DNA of 64,000 nucleotides. It comes from Catenulispora sp. MAP5-51. Lineage in GTDB: Bacteria; Actinomycetota; Actinomycetes; Streptomycetales; Catenulisporaceae. This document shows positions 7,508 through 16,132 of the stretch, one piece after another. Within the stretch, counting starts at the first letter, position 1. Each line of letters begins with the position of its first letter. The DNA is taken from the NCBI RefSeq assembly GCF_041261205.1, contig NZ_JBGCCH010000024.1:62001-126000 (forward strand). The letters are read 5' to 3'. The position numbers were made by a program, and so were the translations under genes. The notes below the pieces were generated by a model that saw only the letters and a program-made list of their open reading frames with translations, did not search any database and had not been told where the DNA came from.

Positions 7508-8566
7508 ATGATTGAAATCAAGAACCTGACAAAGGTTTACCCTGCGCGAAATCGCGGCGTCACCGCCCTGGACGGCGTGGACCTCTCGGTGGCCGCCGGC
7601 GAGGTCTACGGCGTCGTCGGCCGCTCCGGGGCCGGCAAGAGCACGCTGATCCGCTGCGTGAACCTGCTGGAGCGTCCCACCTCCGGCACGGTGTCGGTGG
7701 CCGGGCGCGAGCTCACGGCCCTGGGCGGGCGGCGGCTGCGGGCCGAACGGCGCCGTATCGGCATGGTGTTCCAGCACTTCAACCTGCTCTCCAGCCGTAC
7801 CGCGCGGGAGAACGTCGAGCTGCCGTTGGAGATCGGCGGCCGGCTGACGCGCCGCGAGCGGCAGGCCCGTGCCGGGGAACTGCTGGACGTGGTCGGGCTG
7901 TCCGACCGGGCCGGGGCGTACCCGGCGCAGCTGTCCGGCGGGCAGAAGCAGCGGGTCGGGATCGCGCGGGCGCTGGCCGCCGACCCGCATGTGCTGCTGT
8001 CCGACGAGGCCACCTCGGCGCTGGACCCGGAGACCACGCGCAGTGTGCTGAAGCTGCTCAAGGAGGTCAACGAGCGGCTCGGGGTCACGGTGCTGCTGAT
8101 CACGCACGAGATGGAGGTCGTCAAGGCCGTGTGCGACAGCGCGGCCCTGATGCGCGACGGCCGGATCGCCGAGTCCGGGACCATCCCGGAGTTGCTCGCG
8201 CGGCAGGGTTCGGAGCTGGCTCGGGAGCTGTTCCGGCTGGGCCCGGCGCCGGAGCCGGCGCTGCCGGACAGAACGGTGCTGGACGTCACGTTCCACGGCG
8301 ATTCCACGGCGCAGCCGCTGATCTCGCAGCTGGCGCGGACGTACTCGGTCGACGTGACGATTCTGGGCGCGGCCATCGAGACGGTGAACGGGCGGACGGT
8401 CGGGCGGATGCGGATCGGGCTGCCGGGGCGGTTCGAGGACAACGTGGTGCCGATCGGGTTCCTGCGGGAGCGGGGGCTGAATGTCGAGACGGTCACTGCT
8501 GAGACCACCGCCAAGACGATCGCCGTAACCGCCGCAGCCCGGAACAGCGTGGAGGTCGGGTCATGA
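7508..8566 (+). CDS. metN: Methionine ABC importer, ATP-binding subunit
   Basis: A 352-residue ATPase that powers methionine uptake with MetI and MetQ. Walker A is GRSGAGKST (residues 38-46), the Q-loop is in FQHFN, the signature is LSGGQKQRVGIARAL, Walker B is VLLSDEATSALD and the H-loop is ITHEMEVV. Residues from about 262 onward form the C-terminal NIL (ACT-like) domain that binds methionine and inhibits transport when the cell is replete, which confirms MetN over other ATPases. The ATG at 7508 has GGAAAG upstream, immediately after the T-run of the attenuator. The gene overlaps metI by ATGA. Confidence 0.95.
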   Translation: MIEIKNLTKVYPARNRGVTALDGVDLSVAAGEVYGVVGRSGAGKSTLIRCVNLLERPTSGTVSVAGRELTALGGRRLRAERRRIGMVFQHFNLLSSRTARENVELPLEIGGRLTRRERQARAGELLDVVGLSDRAGAYPAQLSGGQKQRVGIARALAADPHVLLSDEATSALDPETTRSVLKLLKEVNERLGVTVLLITHEMEVVKAVCDSAALMRDGRIAESGTIPELLARQGSELARELFRLGPAPEPALPDRTVLDVTFHGDSTAQPLISQLARTYSVDVTILGAAIETVNGRTVGRMRIGLPGRFEDNVVPIGFLRERGLNVETVTAETTAKTIAVTAAARNSVEVGS

Positions 8567-9219
8567 GCTGGTCGGACATGCAGCCGCTGCTGTGGCAGGC
8601 GACCTTGGAGACGCTGCAGATGGTCGGCTGGTCGGCGCTGTTCACGGTGCTCGTCGGGCTGCCGATCGGGCTCCTGCTGGTCCTCACCGACCGCGGCGGC
8701 CTGCTGGCCAACGCGCCGGCGAACAAGGCCTTGGGCACGGTGGTGAACGTCGGGCGCTCGCTGCCGTTCATCATCCTGCTGATCGCGATCACGCCGTTCA
8801 CCCGCGGGGTCGTCGGCACCACCATCGGCGTGGACGCCGCGATCGTGCCGCTGGCCGTGGGCGCGGTGCCGTTCTTCGCCCGGCTGGTGGAGACCGCGGT
8901 GCGCGAGGTCGACCGGGGCCTGGTCGAGGCCTCGGCCGCGATGGGCGCCTCGCACCTGGCCACCGTGCGCAAGGTCCTGCTCCCGGAGTCGCTGCCGGCG
9001 CTGGTCAGCGGCCTGACGACGACCGTGGTCGCGCTGGTCGGCTATTCGGCCATGGCCGGCGCGATCGGCGGCGGGGGCCTGGGCGACCTGGCCATCCGCT
9101 ACGGCTACCAGCGCTTCGAGAACGGGCTCATGATCGCCACGGTCGTGCTGCTGATCGTCCTCGTCCAGATCCTCCAGTGGCTCGGCGACTTCACCGCCAA
9201 GCGGCTGGCTCACCGGTAA
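8563..9219 (+). CDS. metI: Methionine ABC importer, permease subunit
   Basis: A 218-residue inner-membrane permease with about five helices. The EAA-loop region reads GLVEASAAMGASHLATVRKVLLPE, and IGGGGLGDLAIRYGYQRF is typical of MetI. It forms the dimeric channel beneath MetQ and couples to MetN. Its ATG overlaps the metN stop (ATGA at 8563-8566), so translation is likely coupled. Confidence 0.95.
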   Translation: MSWSDMQPLLWQATLETLQMVGWSALFTVLVGLPIGLLLVLTDRGGLLANAPANKALGTVVNVGRSLPFIILLIAITPFTRGVVGTTIGVDAAIVPLAVGAVPFFARLVETAVREVDRGLVEASAAMGASHLATVRKVLLPESLPALVSGLTTTVVALVGYSAMAGAIGGGGLGDLAIRYGYQRFENGLMIATVVLLIVLVQILQWLGDFTAKRLAHR

Positions 9220-9271
9220 CCACCCCGGCCACACCCCCCACCTCAGTACACGGAAGAAAGAAGACCTTGTT

Positions 9272-10120
9272 ATGCGTAACAAGAAGCTCGCCGCGTCCCT
9301 GATCGCCCTGTCGGGCGTCCTGGCCGTGGGTCTGACCGCCTGCTCCTCCTCGAAGTCCGCCGGCACCGGCGCGACCGCCAAGGCCGCCGACGGCGTGGAC
9401 TCCATCACCGTCGCGGCCTCCCCGGTCCCGCACGCGCAGATCCTGGACTACGTCCGCGACAACCTGGCGGCCAAAGCCGGCCTGAAGCTGACGGTGAAGG
9501 AGTTCACCGACTACGTCCAGCCGAACCTGGCCACCCAGGACGGCGAGGTCGACGCCAACTACTTCCAGCACCAGCCCTACCTGGACGACTTCAACAAGAG
9601 CAAGGGCACCGACCTGGTCCCGGTGGTCGGCGTCCACCTGGAGCCCCTCGGCCTGTACTCGCACAAGGCCAAGTCCCTGGACCAGATCAAGGACGGCGCC
9701 ACCATCGCCGTCCCCAACGACGCCACCAACGAGGGCCGCGCGCTGAAGCTGCTGGCCGACAACAACCTGATCACCCTCAAGCCCGGCGCCGGCACCACGG
9801 CCACGGAGAAGGACGTCGCGGACAACCCCAAGCACCTGAAGTTCAAGCCCCTGGAAGCCGCCGAACTCCCCCGCGCCCTGGACGACGTGGACGCCGCGGT
9901 CATCAACGGCAACTACGCCCTGCAGGCCAAGCTCACCCCGAGCAAGGACGCGCTGGCCCTGGAGAAGACGGCCGGCAACCCCTACGTCAACATCCTGGTG
10001 GTGAAGAAGGGGCACGAGAACGACCCGGCGGTGAAGAAGCTGGCCGCGCTGCTGACCTCGGACCAGGTGAAGCAGTACATCGAGAAGACGTTCAACGGGT
10101 CGGTGATCCCGGCGAGCTGA
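9272..10120 (+). CDS. metQ: Methionine-binding lipoprotein (NlpA/MetQ family)
   Basis: A 282-residue substrate-binding lipoprotein. The signal peptide ends in the lipobox GLTAC (lipidated Cys24), followed by a Ser/Ala linker. The core matches MetQ: PHAQILDYVRDNLAAKAGL, VDANYFQHQPYLDDFN, IAVPNDATNEGRALKLL, and AVINGNYALQAKL. It delivers methionine to MetI/MetN. It lies 52 bases after metI with GAAAGAAAG-type purines upstream. Its 3' end overlaps the convergent PH-domain gene by 29 bases. Confidence 0.95.
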   Translation: MRNKKLAASLIALSGVLAVGLTACSSSKSAGTGATAKAADGVDSITVAASPVPHAQILDYVRDNLAAKAGLKLTVKEFTDYVQPNLATQDGEVDANYFQHQPYLDDFNKSKGTDLVPVVGVHLEPLGLYSHKAKSLDQIKDGATIAVPNDATNEGRALKLLADNNLITLKPGAGTTATEKDVADNPKHLKFKPLEAAELPRALDDVDAAVINGNYALQAKLTPSKDALALEKTAGNPYVNILVVKKGHENDPAVKKLAALLTSDQVKQYIEKTFNGSVIPAS

Positions 10121-10559
10121 TCTGCTCGGAGTCCGGCCCGGCGGCGGTCACGCTGCCGGGCCGGGCTGCTGCCCGCCACGCCTGGACGATCGCGACGTAC
10201 TTCTCCGGGAACTCCGTGTCGTAGAAGTTCTTGTACCGCTCCAGCGGCGCCGGAAGACGGTGCCGGGAGCCGTCGTGCAGATAGACGTCGACGGAGGTGT
10301 CGCCGGCGATCACGTCCAGCCTGATGTCCAGGACGTCGCTCCATGGGATGAAGCGGCGCCGCAGTGTCTGGATCCTGATTCCCTCGGCGGTGACAGTCGT
10401 GGACCACGGCCGGATCATCAGCGCGAAGGGAATCGCCGTCAGCACGTTGAGCGCGATCGCCGGGCGCGGCCCCATCCAGTGCCAGGGCAGCAAGGCGACC
10501 ATCGGATACGCGTCGAGCCGCATCAGTTTGCGCGGTCTTCTGCAGACCAAGTCCCCCAC
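10092..10559 (-). CDS. Small PH-domain (bPH-like) protein
   Basis: A protein of up to 155 residues. Two hydrophobic stretches (YPMVALLPWHW and PAIALNVLTAIPFALM) are followed by a PH-like segment: TTVTAEGIRIQTLRRRFIPW, SDVLDIRLDV and VYLHDGSRHRLPAP. Actinobacteria have many such small membrane-linked proteins with a bacterial PH domain; their job is unknown. The GTG at 10559 has no clear ribosome-binding site; the ATG at 10523 (MRLDAYPMV) is an alternative start. It is convergent with and overlaps the end of metQ. Confidence 0.6.
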   Translation of the reverse strand: MGDLVCRRPRKLMRLDAYPMVALLPWHWMGPRPAIALNVLTAIPFALMIRPWSTTVTAEGIRIQTLRRRFIPWSDVLDIRLDVIAGDTSVDVYLHDGSRHRLPAPLERYKNFYDTEFPEKYVAIVQAWRAAARPGSVTAAGPDSEQISSPGSPTR

Positions 10560-10587
10560 GACCCGGATGTTATACCCGCCGCCGGCC

Positions 10588-11208
10588 TCACGTTCTAGCC
10601 GCCATCGCGACGCCCAGCGTGATCATCGTGACCGCGATGACGCCGTCCAGCACCCGCCAGGCCTTCGGGCGCGCGAGCAGGGCGCCGAGGCTGCGGGCGC
10701 CGAAGCCCAGGCCGGAGAACCACAGGACGCTGCCGGTGATGGCACCGAGGGCGAAGTACCAGTGGGCACTGCCGTAGCTGTTGCCGACGGTGCCCAGGAG
10801 CAGGACGGTGTCGAGGTAGACGTGGGGGTTGAGCCAGGTCAGGGCCAGGCAGGTGAGGACCGCGGTGCGCAGGGACTTCTCGCCCGCGCCGTCGGCGGCC
10901 AGGTGGTCCTGGTGGCGCCAGGCGCGGCGGGCGGCGAGCAGGCCGTAGGTCACCAGGAAGGCCGCGCCGATCCAGGCGATCACGGTCACGGCCGTGGGCA
11001 TGCGGCGCACCAGGGCGCCCAGGCCCCCGACGCCGGCGGCGATCAGGACCGCGTCGGAGGCCGCGCAGATCGCGACGATGGGGCCCACGTGCTCGCGGCG
11101 GGCGCCCTGGCGCAGGACGTACGCGTTCTGCGCGCCGATCGCCACGATCAGGGACAGGCCGGTGCCCAGGCCCGCTGCGGCGGCCGCGAGGGAGGAGGTC
11201 ATGAGCAC
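10588..11208 (-). CDS. LysE/ArgO-family amino acid exporter
   Basis: A 206-residue inner-membrane exporter with about six helices. GLGTGLSLIVAIGAQNAYVL and the LTWLNPHVYLDTVLLLG motif are hallmarks of the LysE family, which exports lysine and/or arginine. It is divergent from an ArgP/LysG-type LysR regulator, the standard arrangement. The start is either the GTG at 11208 or the ATG at 11202; neither has a clear Shine-Dalgarno sequence, so a leaderless mRNA is possible. Confidence 0.92.
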   Translation of the reverse strand: MLMTSSLAAAAAGLGTGLSLIVAIGAQNAYVLRQGARREHVGPIVAICAASDAVLIAAGVGGLGALVRRMPTAVTVIAWIGAAFLVTYGLLAARRAWRHQDHLAADGAGEKSLRTAVLTCLALTWLNPHVYLDTVLLLGTVGNSYGSAHWYFALGAITGSVLWFSGLGFGARSLGALLARPKAWRVLDGVIAVTMITLGVAMAART

Positions 11209-11230
11209 GATGCTAGGAAGGTATGTGATC

Positions 11231-11254
11231 CCAAGGCCAGCTCACTTTTCTTGG
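11231..11254. promoter_or_regulatory. Candidate LysR operator in the lysE-lysG gap
   Basis: CCAAG (11231-11235) and CTTGG (11250-11254) form a dyad in the 61-base gap between the exporter and its LysR regulator. The position fits a shared regulatory site. The match is short. Confidence 0.4.
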
Positions 11255-11269
11255 CTATCATTAGAGATC

Positions 11270-12172
11270 ATGATGACGGACCTGCCGCTGGACCACGTGC
11301 GCACCCTCCTGGTCGCGGTGGACGCCGGCACCTTCGAGGCCGCGGCCCGCATCCTGCACGTCACGCCCTCCGCGGTCAGCCAGCGGATCAAGGCGCTGGA
11401 GCAGCGCACCGGCCGCGTGCTGCTGGTCCGCTCCAAGCCGCTGCGCCCGACCGAGTCCGGCGTCGCGGTGGTGCGCTTCGCCCGGCAGCTGGCCTGGCTG
11501 GAGGACAGCGCCCGCGCGGAGCTGGGGCTGACCGGCGCGGATCAGACGTTGTCGATCGCGGTGAACTCCGACTCCCTGAGCACCTGGTTCCCCGAGGTGA
11601 CGGCCCGCTTCGGCCCCGATTCGGGGGTGTGCTTCGATCTTCACCGCGAGGATCAGGACTACACGGACGAGTTGCTGCGCGCCGGCCTGGTGATGGCAGC
11701 CGTCTCGTCGTCGCCGAAGCCGGTGCAGGGCTGTGTGGTGCGGCCGCTGGCGCGGATGCGGTATCGGGCGGTGGCCACACGCGGGTTCATCAGACGCTGG
11801 CTGCCGGACGGCGTCGACGCGCCGGACACCGCTGCGGCGCTGGCTGCCGCGCCGGTCGTCATCTTCAACCGCAAGGACGATCTCCAGGACGCCTTCCTGC
11901 GCGGCCTCGGCACGCCGGCCTCCGGGCCGCGCCAATACATGCCCGCCACCGACGCCTTCCTCTACGCGGTCGAGTCCGGCCTCGGCTGGGGTCTGATCCC
12001 GGATGTGCAGGCCAAGCAGTTCGGCCAGGTGGAGCTGGTCGAGTTGACCCCGGGGCGGCCGGTGGACGTGCCGCTGTACTGGCAGCAGTGGAAGCTCGCG
12101 CCGCCGATGCTGACCGAGGTCGGGGACGTCGCGGCGGAAGTCGCGGCGCGGCGGTTGGAGCGGTTGGGGTAG
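11270..12172 (+). CDS. LysR-type regulator of the ArgP/LysG group
   Basis: A 300-residue LysR regulator. The winged helix is at residues 5-63 (LDHVRTLLVAVDAGTFEAAA, HVTPSAVSQRIKALEQRTGR, LLVRSKPLRPTESG). The ligand-binding domain carries GRPVDVPLYWQQWKL, close to ArgP/LysG, which sense lysine and arginine and activate the divergent exporter. Two ATGs lie in tandem at 11270 and 11273. It is convergent with the MFS gene, only 4 bases away. Confidence 0.9.
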   Translation: MMTDLPLDHVRTLLVAVDAGTFEAAARILHVTPSAVSQRIKALEQRTGRVLLVRSKPLRPTESGVAVVRFARQLAWLEDSARAELGLTGADQTLSIAVNSDSLSTWFPEVTARFGPDSGVCFDLHREDQDYTDELLRAGLVMAAVSSSPKPVQGCVVRPLARMRYRAVATRGFIRRWLPDGVDAPDTAAALAAAPVVIFNRKDDLQDAFLRGLGTPASGPRQYMPATDAFLYAVESGLGWGLIPDVQAKQFGQVELVELTPGRPVDVPLYWQQWKLAPPMLTEVGDVAAEVAARRLERLG

Positions 12173-12176
12173 AGGC

Positions 12177-13508
12177 TCATTTCTCGGCCCCCAGCGCCGA
12201 GAAATAGACCGGCACCCACAGCAGCGCCAACCCGACCGCGCCGGCCCACAGACAGGCCTGGATCCCCAGCGTCGCCCCGATCACCCCGGCGAGCAGCGAG
12301 CCCAGGGACAGCGCGCCGAACAGCAGGAAGCGGAACGTCGCGTTCACTCGGCCGGCCATCGCCTCCGGCGCCGCGGCCTGCCGCAGGCTGACGCCCAGGA
12401 CGTTGTCGAGGCCGACCCGGCCCAGCGTCACCGCCCACGCGAGCGCCGCGACCACCAGCCACGGCCCGTGCCCGACCAGCGGAATCAACAGGCTAATGGG
12501 GGCCGTCACCAGGCTCGCCAGCCACATCGTGCGCGTCGCGCCGAAGCGGCGGCCCAGCCATGGCGCCGAGCGCGCCCCGAGCAGCGAGCCGACGGCTCCC
12601 AGCGCGAGGAAGGCGCCGAGCAGCGATGGGCCGTTGGCAGTCCCCAGCCGCAGCACGAAATAGGTCGGCAGCAGCGTGACGATCAGCATGGTCGCCAGGT
12701 TGGCGAGCGCGCCCTTGAGGACCAGCGGCCGCAACACGCGGTCGCCGAGCACGAAGCGCAGCCCTTCGAGCATCTCGGCCCGCAGATCGCGCGCCGCGCC
12801 GACGGCCGGCGCCGGCTCCGGTTTGCGCACCCGCATCAGGAACAGCGCCGAGGCCAGGTAGCTGACGGCGTCCAGGGCGACGACCCCGGAGGCGGTCAGC
12901 GCCTGCACGAGCAGACCGGCCAGGCCCCGTCCGGCGATCTGGCCGACCGCGTCCATGCCGACCAGCGAGGCGTTCGCCTCGACCAGCCGGTCGCGGCCGA
13001 CGACGTGCGGCAGGTAGCTGAGCGAGGCGACGTCGAAGAACACGGTCGCCACCCCGGCGACGGCCACCACCGCGCACAGCCAGAAGTAGGTCAGCACACC
13101 GCAGAACGCCGCGACGGGCACCGAGCCGAAGGCCGCCGCGCGCGCCAGGTCCGCCGCGATCAGCAGCGGACGGCGGCGCATCCGTTCCACCCACACGCCC
13201 GCGGGCAGGCCGATCAGCAGGAACGCGCCGGTGTTGAGCGCGGCGAGCACGCCGATGCCGGCGGCCGAGGTGTGCAGGACGAGTTGGGCGACGAGCGGGA
13301 CGGCCAGGGTGCCGACCGCGGTGCCGAGCTTGCTGATCGCGGCCGCGGTGTAGACGTCGCGGAAGGCGCGGTTCGCGCGGACCAGGGCTGCGGGTTTCGG
13401 GGCGGGCTTCGCGGCGCGCTTCGAGGCCAGCTTCAGGACCGGTTCCGTGGGCGGTTCCGCGGCCGGTTCCGCAGGCGTGGGGCGGGTTTCGCGGAGGTCG
13501 ATGGTCAT
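12177..13508 (-). CDS. MFS transporter (multidrug-type)
   Basis: A 443-residue 12-helix major facilitator. It begins with an Ala/Pro/Lys-rich cytoplasmic tail (residues 1-45), then FRDVYTAAAISKLGTAVGTL and the loop ERMRRRPLLIAADLARA between helices 2 and 3. It resembles MFS_3/enterobactin-exporter-like efflux proteins; the substrate is unknown. I chose the ATG at 13508 (MTIDLRE) because upstream in-frame sequence runs into the divergent regulator's control region. That regulator is the natural candidate to control it. Confidence 0.85.
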   Translation of the reverse strand: MTIDLRETRPTPAEPAAEPPTEPVLKLASKRAAKPAPKPAALVRANRAFRDVYTAAAISKLGTAVGTLAVPLVAQLVLHTSAAGIGVLAALNTGAFLLIGLPAGVWVERMRRRPLLIAADLARAAAFGSVPVAAFCGVLTYFWLCAVVAVAGVATVFFDVASLSYLPHVVGRDRLVEANASLVGMDAVGQIAGRGLAGLLVQALTASGVVALDAVSYLASALFLMRVRKPEPAPAVGAARDLRAEMLEGLRFVLGDRVLRPLVLKGALANLATMLIVTLLPTYFVLRLGTANGPSLLGAFLALGAVGSLLGARSAPWLGRRFGATRTMWLASLVTAPISLLIPLVGHGPWLVVAALAWAVTLGRVGLDNVLGVSLRQAAAPEAMAGRVNATFRFLLFGALSLGSLLAGVIGATLGIQACLWAGAVGLALLWVPVYFSALGAEK

Positions 13509-13577
13509 GAGCAGACCATGGCGCGGGACGGTGGCTCGCCTCGATAGATTTAGCCAGGAGCGAATCGAAAGGAGGCG

Positions 13578-14561
13578 ATGGCGGTGCTGGAAGTCGAGTT
13601 CACCACGGCGGATGTAGTCCGCACGCGCTTCGCGTTCTCTCCGTTGTGGGAGGTGGTCGCGGCGGTGCGGGTGTTGAAGTATCCCGGCGATCATCCGCTG
13701 CACGCCGGGTGGGCGGCGGTGGCGCGGGACCGGCTGGCCGCCGCCGGTGTCACCTGGGGCCTGTTATCCGACCTGGTTCCGGCGCACCGCATCCCCGCGT
13801 TCCTCGCGCCGCCGCCGACGACGCCGGTGCCCGATCTGGATCTGGAACTGCGGGCGCTGCAAGCCACGCCGCCGCAGAGCATCCGCGAGGGCGTCGCGCA
13901 CCTCGATCCCACGCCGCGCCTGGAGGCGCTGTGCCAGGACCCTGAGAATCAGCTCGCCGAACTCGCCGCGAGCATCACGGACTTCTTCGGCGTCGCACTG
14001 GCGCCGTACTGGCCGCGCATCATGACGATCTACGAAGCCGACGTGCTGTACCGCGCGCGCCGGTTGGTGGACGGCGGGCTCACGCGGCTGTTCGACGACC
14101 TCGACGCCAGCCTGGCGTGGCGCGACGACACATTGCGCATCGCGCACCGGCGTTCCTCGGGGCGCAGATCCCTGTCGGGGCAGGGGCTTCTGCTGGTGCC
14201 CTCGGTGTTCATCTGGCCGCAGGTGTTCTCGCTGATCGTTCCGGCGTATCAGCCGGCGCTGCGCTATCCGCCGCGCGGGGTGGCCGCTTTGTGGGAGCAC
14301 CGCACGGGCGATGCTCCCGCGGCGCTGGCCGCGGTTCTCGGCAAGGGCCGCGCGCGGCTGCTGGCCGAACTCGACGCGCCGGCTTCGACGACGGACCTCG
14401 CGCGCCGTACCGGGCTGTCCGCCGGCGGTGTGTCGCAGCATCTGACCGCGCTGCGCGACGCGGGGCTGGTCGACGCGCACCGGACGGGGCGGTATGTGCT
14501 GTATGTGCGCAGTCGGATCGGCGAGGCGCTGGTCACGGAGAACGGCGACCGGCTCGGCTGA
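13578..14561 (+). CDS. DUF5937/ArsR-type winged-helix regulator
   Basis: A 327-residue protein. Residues 1-250 form the large N-terminal domain seen in actinobacterial ArsR-like regulators (EFTTADVVRTRFAFSPLWE is the usual opening). The C-terminal 75 residues are an ArsR winged helix: KGRARLLAELDAPASTTDLA, RRTGLSAGGVSQHLTALRDA, GLVDAHRTGRYVLY. A strong AAAGGAGG ribosome-binding site lies before the ATG. It is divergent from the MFS transporter with 69 bases between, so it probably represses that gene and itself. Confidence 0.85.
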   Translation: MAVLEVEFTTADVVRTRFAFSPLWEVVAAVRVLKYPGDHPLHAGWAAVARDRLAAAGVTWGLLSDLVPAHRIPAFLAPPPTTPVPDLDLELRALQATPPQSIREGVAHLDPTPRLEALCQDPENQLAELAASITDFFGVALAPYWPRIMTIYEADVLYRARRLVDGGLTRLFDDLDASLAWRDDTLRIAHRRSSGRRSLSGQGLLLVPSVFIWPQVFSLIVPAYQPALRYPPRGVAALWEHRTGDAPAALAAVLGKGRARLLAELDAPASTTDLARRTGLSAGGVSQHLTALRDAGLVDAHRTGRYVLYVRSRIGEALVTENGDRLG

Positions 14562-14627
14562 GCAACGAGCGCGGCTGAGCAAACCAGCGCCGCCGGGCCG
14601 CAACCACCCCGATCCGCCACGCAGCCC

Positions 14628-15380
14628 TCAGATCCCGAACCGCGCCGCCAGCCCGTCGAGCATCGCCTCGAGCCCCAGGTCGAACTCCTCCGTCGCGTCC
14701 ACCGGCGACAGGCCGGCCCGGACCAGTTCGGCGAAGCGCGGGAAGCGGCCGCTGCGCAGCAGCCACTCCATGTTCGAGCGGAGCAGCATCCTGACATCGC
14801 CGTCGGCGCCGTAGCCGCGCCGTTCCAGCATCATGCGCTGGTTCACCTCGCCGTCGGCGGCGCCGCGGGCGTAGGCGTCCAGTGCTCTGATGAGCTGCAT
14901 CTTCTGGTCGCCGGTCAGCGGCAGGGGTTCCAGGGCGGCGAGCATGCGCTCCAGGACCAGGTTGCGGCTGGGGGTCAGGGTGGTCGGGACCTGGGCCTGG
15001 GCCGCCGGGAGCCAGGGGTGGGCCAGGGCGGTGTCGCGGCGGCGGCGGGCGGCTTCGCGGAAGACCGCGCGCCAGTCGGCGGGGTCGGCGGTCAGGGGGG
15101 TGGAGGCGGTCACCGAATCGGTCATGAGCTCCACGAGTTCGTCCTTGCTGTCGACGTAGCGGTACAGCGCCATGGTGGCCACGCCGAGGCGTTCGGCCAG
15201 TCTGCGCATGGAGACCGCGTCCAGGCCCTCGGCGTCGGCCAGGGCGACGGCGGCCTCGGCGATCTGGACGTGGGTCAGGGTGGTGCGGGCGCCCCGGGGG
15301 GCGTCGAGGCGCTCCCAGATCGTCGCGGGGATGCCGCCTTCCTCCGCGGACGGGGCAGTCCCGTTCTTGGTCTTCGCCAT
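14628..15380 (-). CDS. TetR-family regulator facing an FMN reductase
   Basis: A 250-residue TetR regulator with an extended N-terminus. The helix-turn-helix spans about residues 33-80 (LTHVQIAEAAVALADAEGLD, AVSMRRLAERLGVATMALYR). The C-terminal domain is of the tetracycline-repressor-like TetR_C_1 type. The ATG at 15380 was chosen because the intergenic operator starts just upstream and sequence beyond is antisense to the neighbour. A near-perfect 34-bp dyad in the divergent promoter is its likely target. Confidence 0.88.
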   Translation of the reverse strand: MAKTKNGTAPSAEEGGIPATIWERLDAPRGARTTLTHVQIAEAAVALADAEGLDAVSMRRLAERLGVATMALYRYVDSKDELVELMTDSVTASTPLTADPADWRAVFREAARRRRDTALAHPWLPAAQAQVPTTLTPSRNLVLERMLAALEPLPLTGDQKMQLIRALDAYARGAADGEVNQRMMLERRGYGADGDVRMLLRSNMEWLLRSGRFPRFAELVRAGLSPVDATEEFDLGLEAMLDGLAARFGI

Positions 15381-15408
15381 GCGTGAAGCCTCCCATGGGG
15401 TCGTCTTG

Positions 15409-15461
15409 TGTACAGCGTACGCGCGGATGTACGGTGTACGCATCAGCGCGTACACCGTACA
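15409..15461. promoter_or_regulatory. TetR operator cluster with three half-sites
   Basis: TGTACGGTGTACGC (15428-15441) and GCGTACACCGTACA (15448-15461) are perfect inverted repeats separated by ATCAGC. A third copy, TGTACAGCGTACGC (15409-15422, 12 of 14 identical), lies toward the TetR gene. Each half-site is itself nearly symmetric (GTAC-N3-GTAC). Located between the divergent TetR and FMN-reductase genes, this is the expected place for repression of both. Confidence 0.8.
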
Positions 15462-15479
15462 CATCCCAGGGGGATCACC

Positions 15480-16127
15480 ATGACCGCCGCGACCATCGAC
15501 ACCGCCGCCGTCGACACCGCCGCCACCGCGACCGGGGCCCAGCAGGACGCCGATCCGCTGCGCGTCGCCGTCATCATCGGCAGCACCCGCGAGGGCCGCT
15601 TCGGGCCGACCGTGACCGACTGGTTCGTCGCCGAGGCCCGGCGCCGGCACCCCGACCTCGTCCTCGACGTCGTCGACCTGGCCGAGGCGGACCTGCCGCT
15701 GACCATGACCGGGTTCGGGCAGCCGCGCCCGGAGGCGGTGGCGGCCCTGGCCCCGCGGCTGGCCGGCGCGGACGCCTTCGTCGTCGTCACGCCGGAGTAC
15801 AACCACAGCTTCCCGGCGGCGCTGAAGAACGCGATCGACTGGTACCACGGCGAATGGAGCCGCAAGCCCGTCGCCTTCGTCTCCTACGGCGGCGTCTCCG
15901 GCGGCCTGCGCGCGGTGCAGCAGTTGCGCCACGTCTTCATCGAACTGTCCGCGGTGCCGATCCGGGACACGCTCAGCTTCACCGAGTTCTGGACCCAGTT
16001 CGGCCAGGACAAGTCCTGGCCGGCCCCTTCCGAGAACCGCGACAAGGCCGTGGACGGCCTGATGGACCAGCTGATCTGGACCGCCAGGACGCTGCGCGCC
16101 GGGCGGCGGGAAGCGGCCGCGGGCTGA
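15480..16127 (+). CDS. NADPH-dependent FMN reductase family protein
   Basis: A 215-residue flavodoxin-fold reductase. After a Thr/Ala-rich N-terminus of about 25 residues, VAVIIGSTREGRFGPTV is the FMN phosphate-binding loop, TPEYNHSFPAALKNAIDWY is the family signature and VSYGGVSGGLRAVQQLR follows. Members reduce quinones, nitro- or azo-compounds or FMN with NAD(P)H. Divergence from a TetR gene over a symmetric operator suggests induction by a reducible toxic compound (inference). Confidence 0.9.
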   Translation: MTAATIDTAAVDTAATATGAQQDADPLRVAVIIGSTREGRFGPTVTDWFVAEARRRHPDLVLDVVDLAEADLPLTMTGFGQPRPEAVAALAPRLAGADAFVVVTPEYNHSFPAALKNAIDWYHGEWSRKPVAFVSYGGVSGGLRAVQQLRHVFIELSAVPIRDTLSFTEFWTQFGQDKSWPAPSENRDKAVDGLMDQLIWTARTLRAGRREAAAG

Positions 16128-16132
16128 AAAGG

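Noticed and set aside
7168-7508. SAM riboswitch controlling metNIQ
   Set aside because: No SAM-I, SAM-II or SAM-IV core sequence was recognised; the leader-peptide architecture explains the region better.
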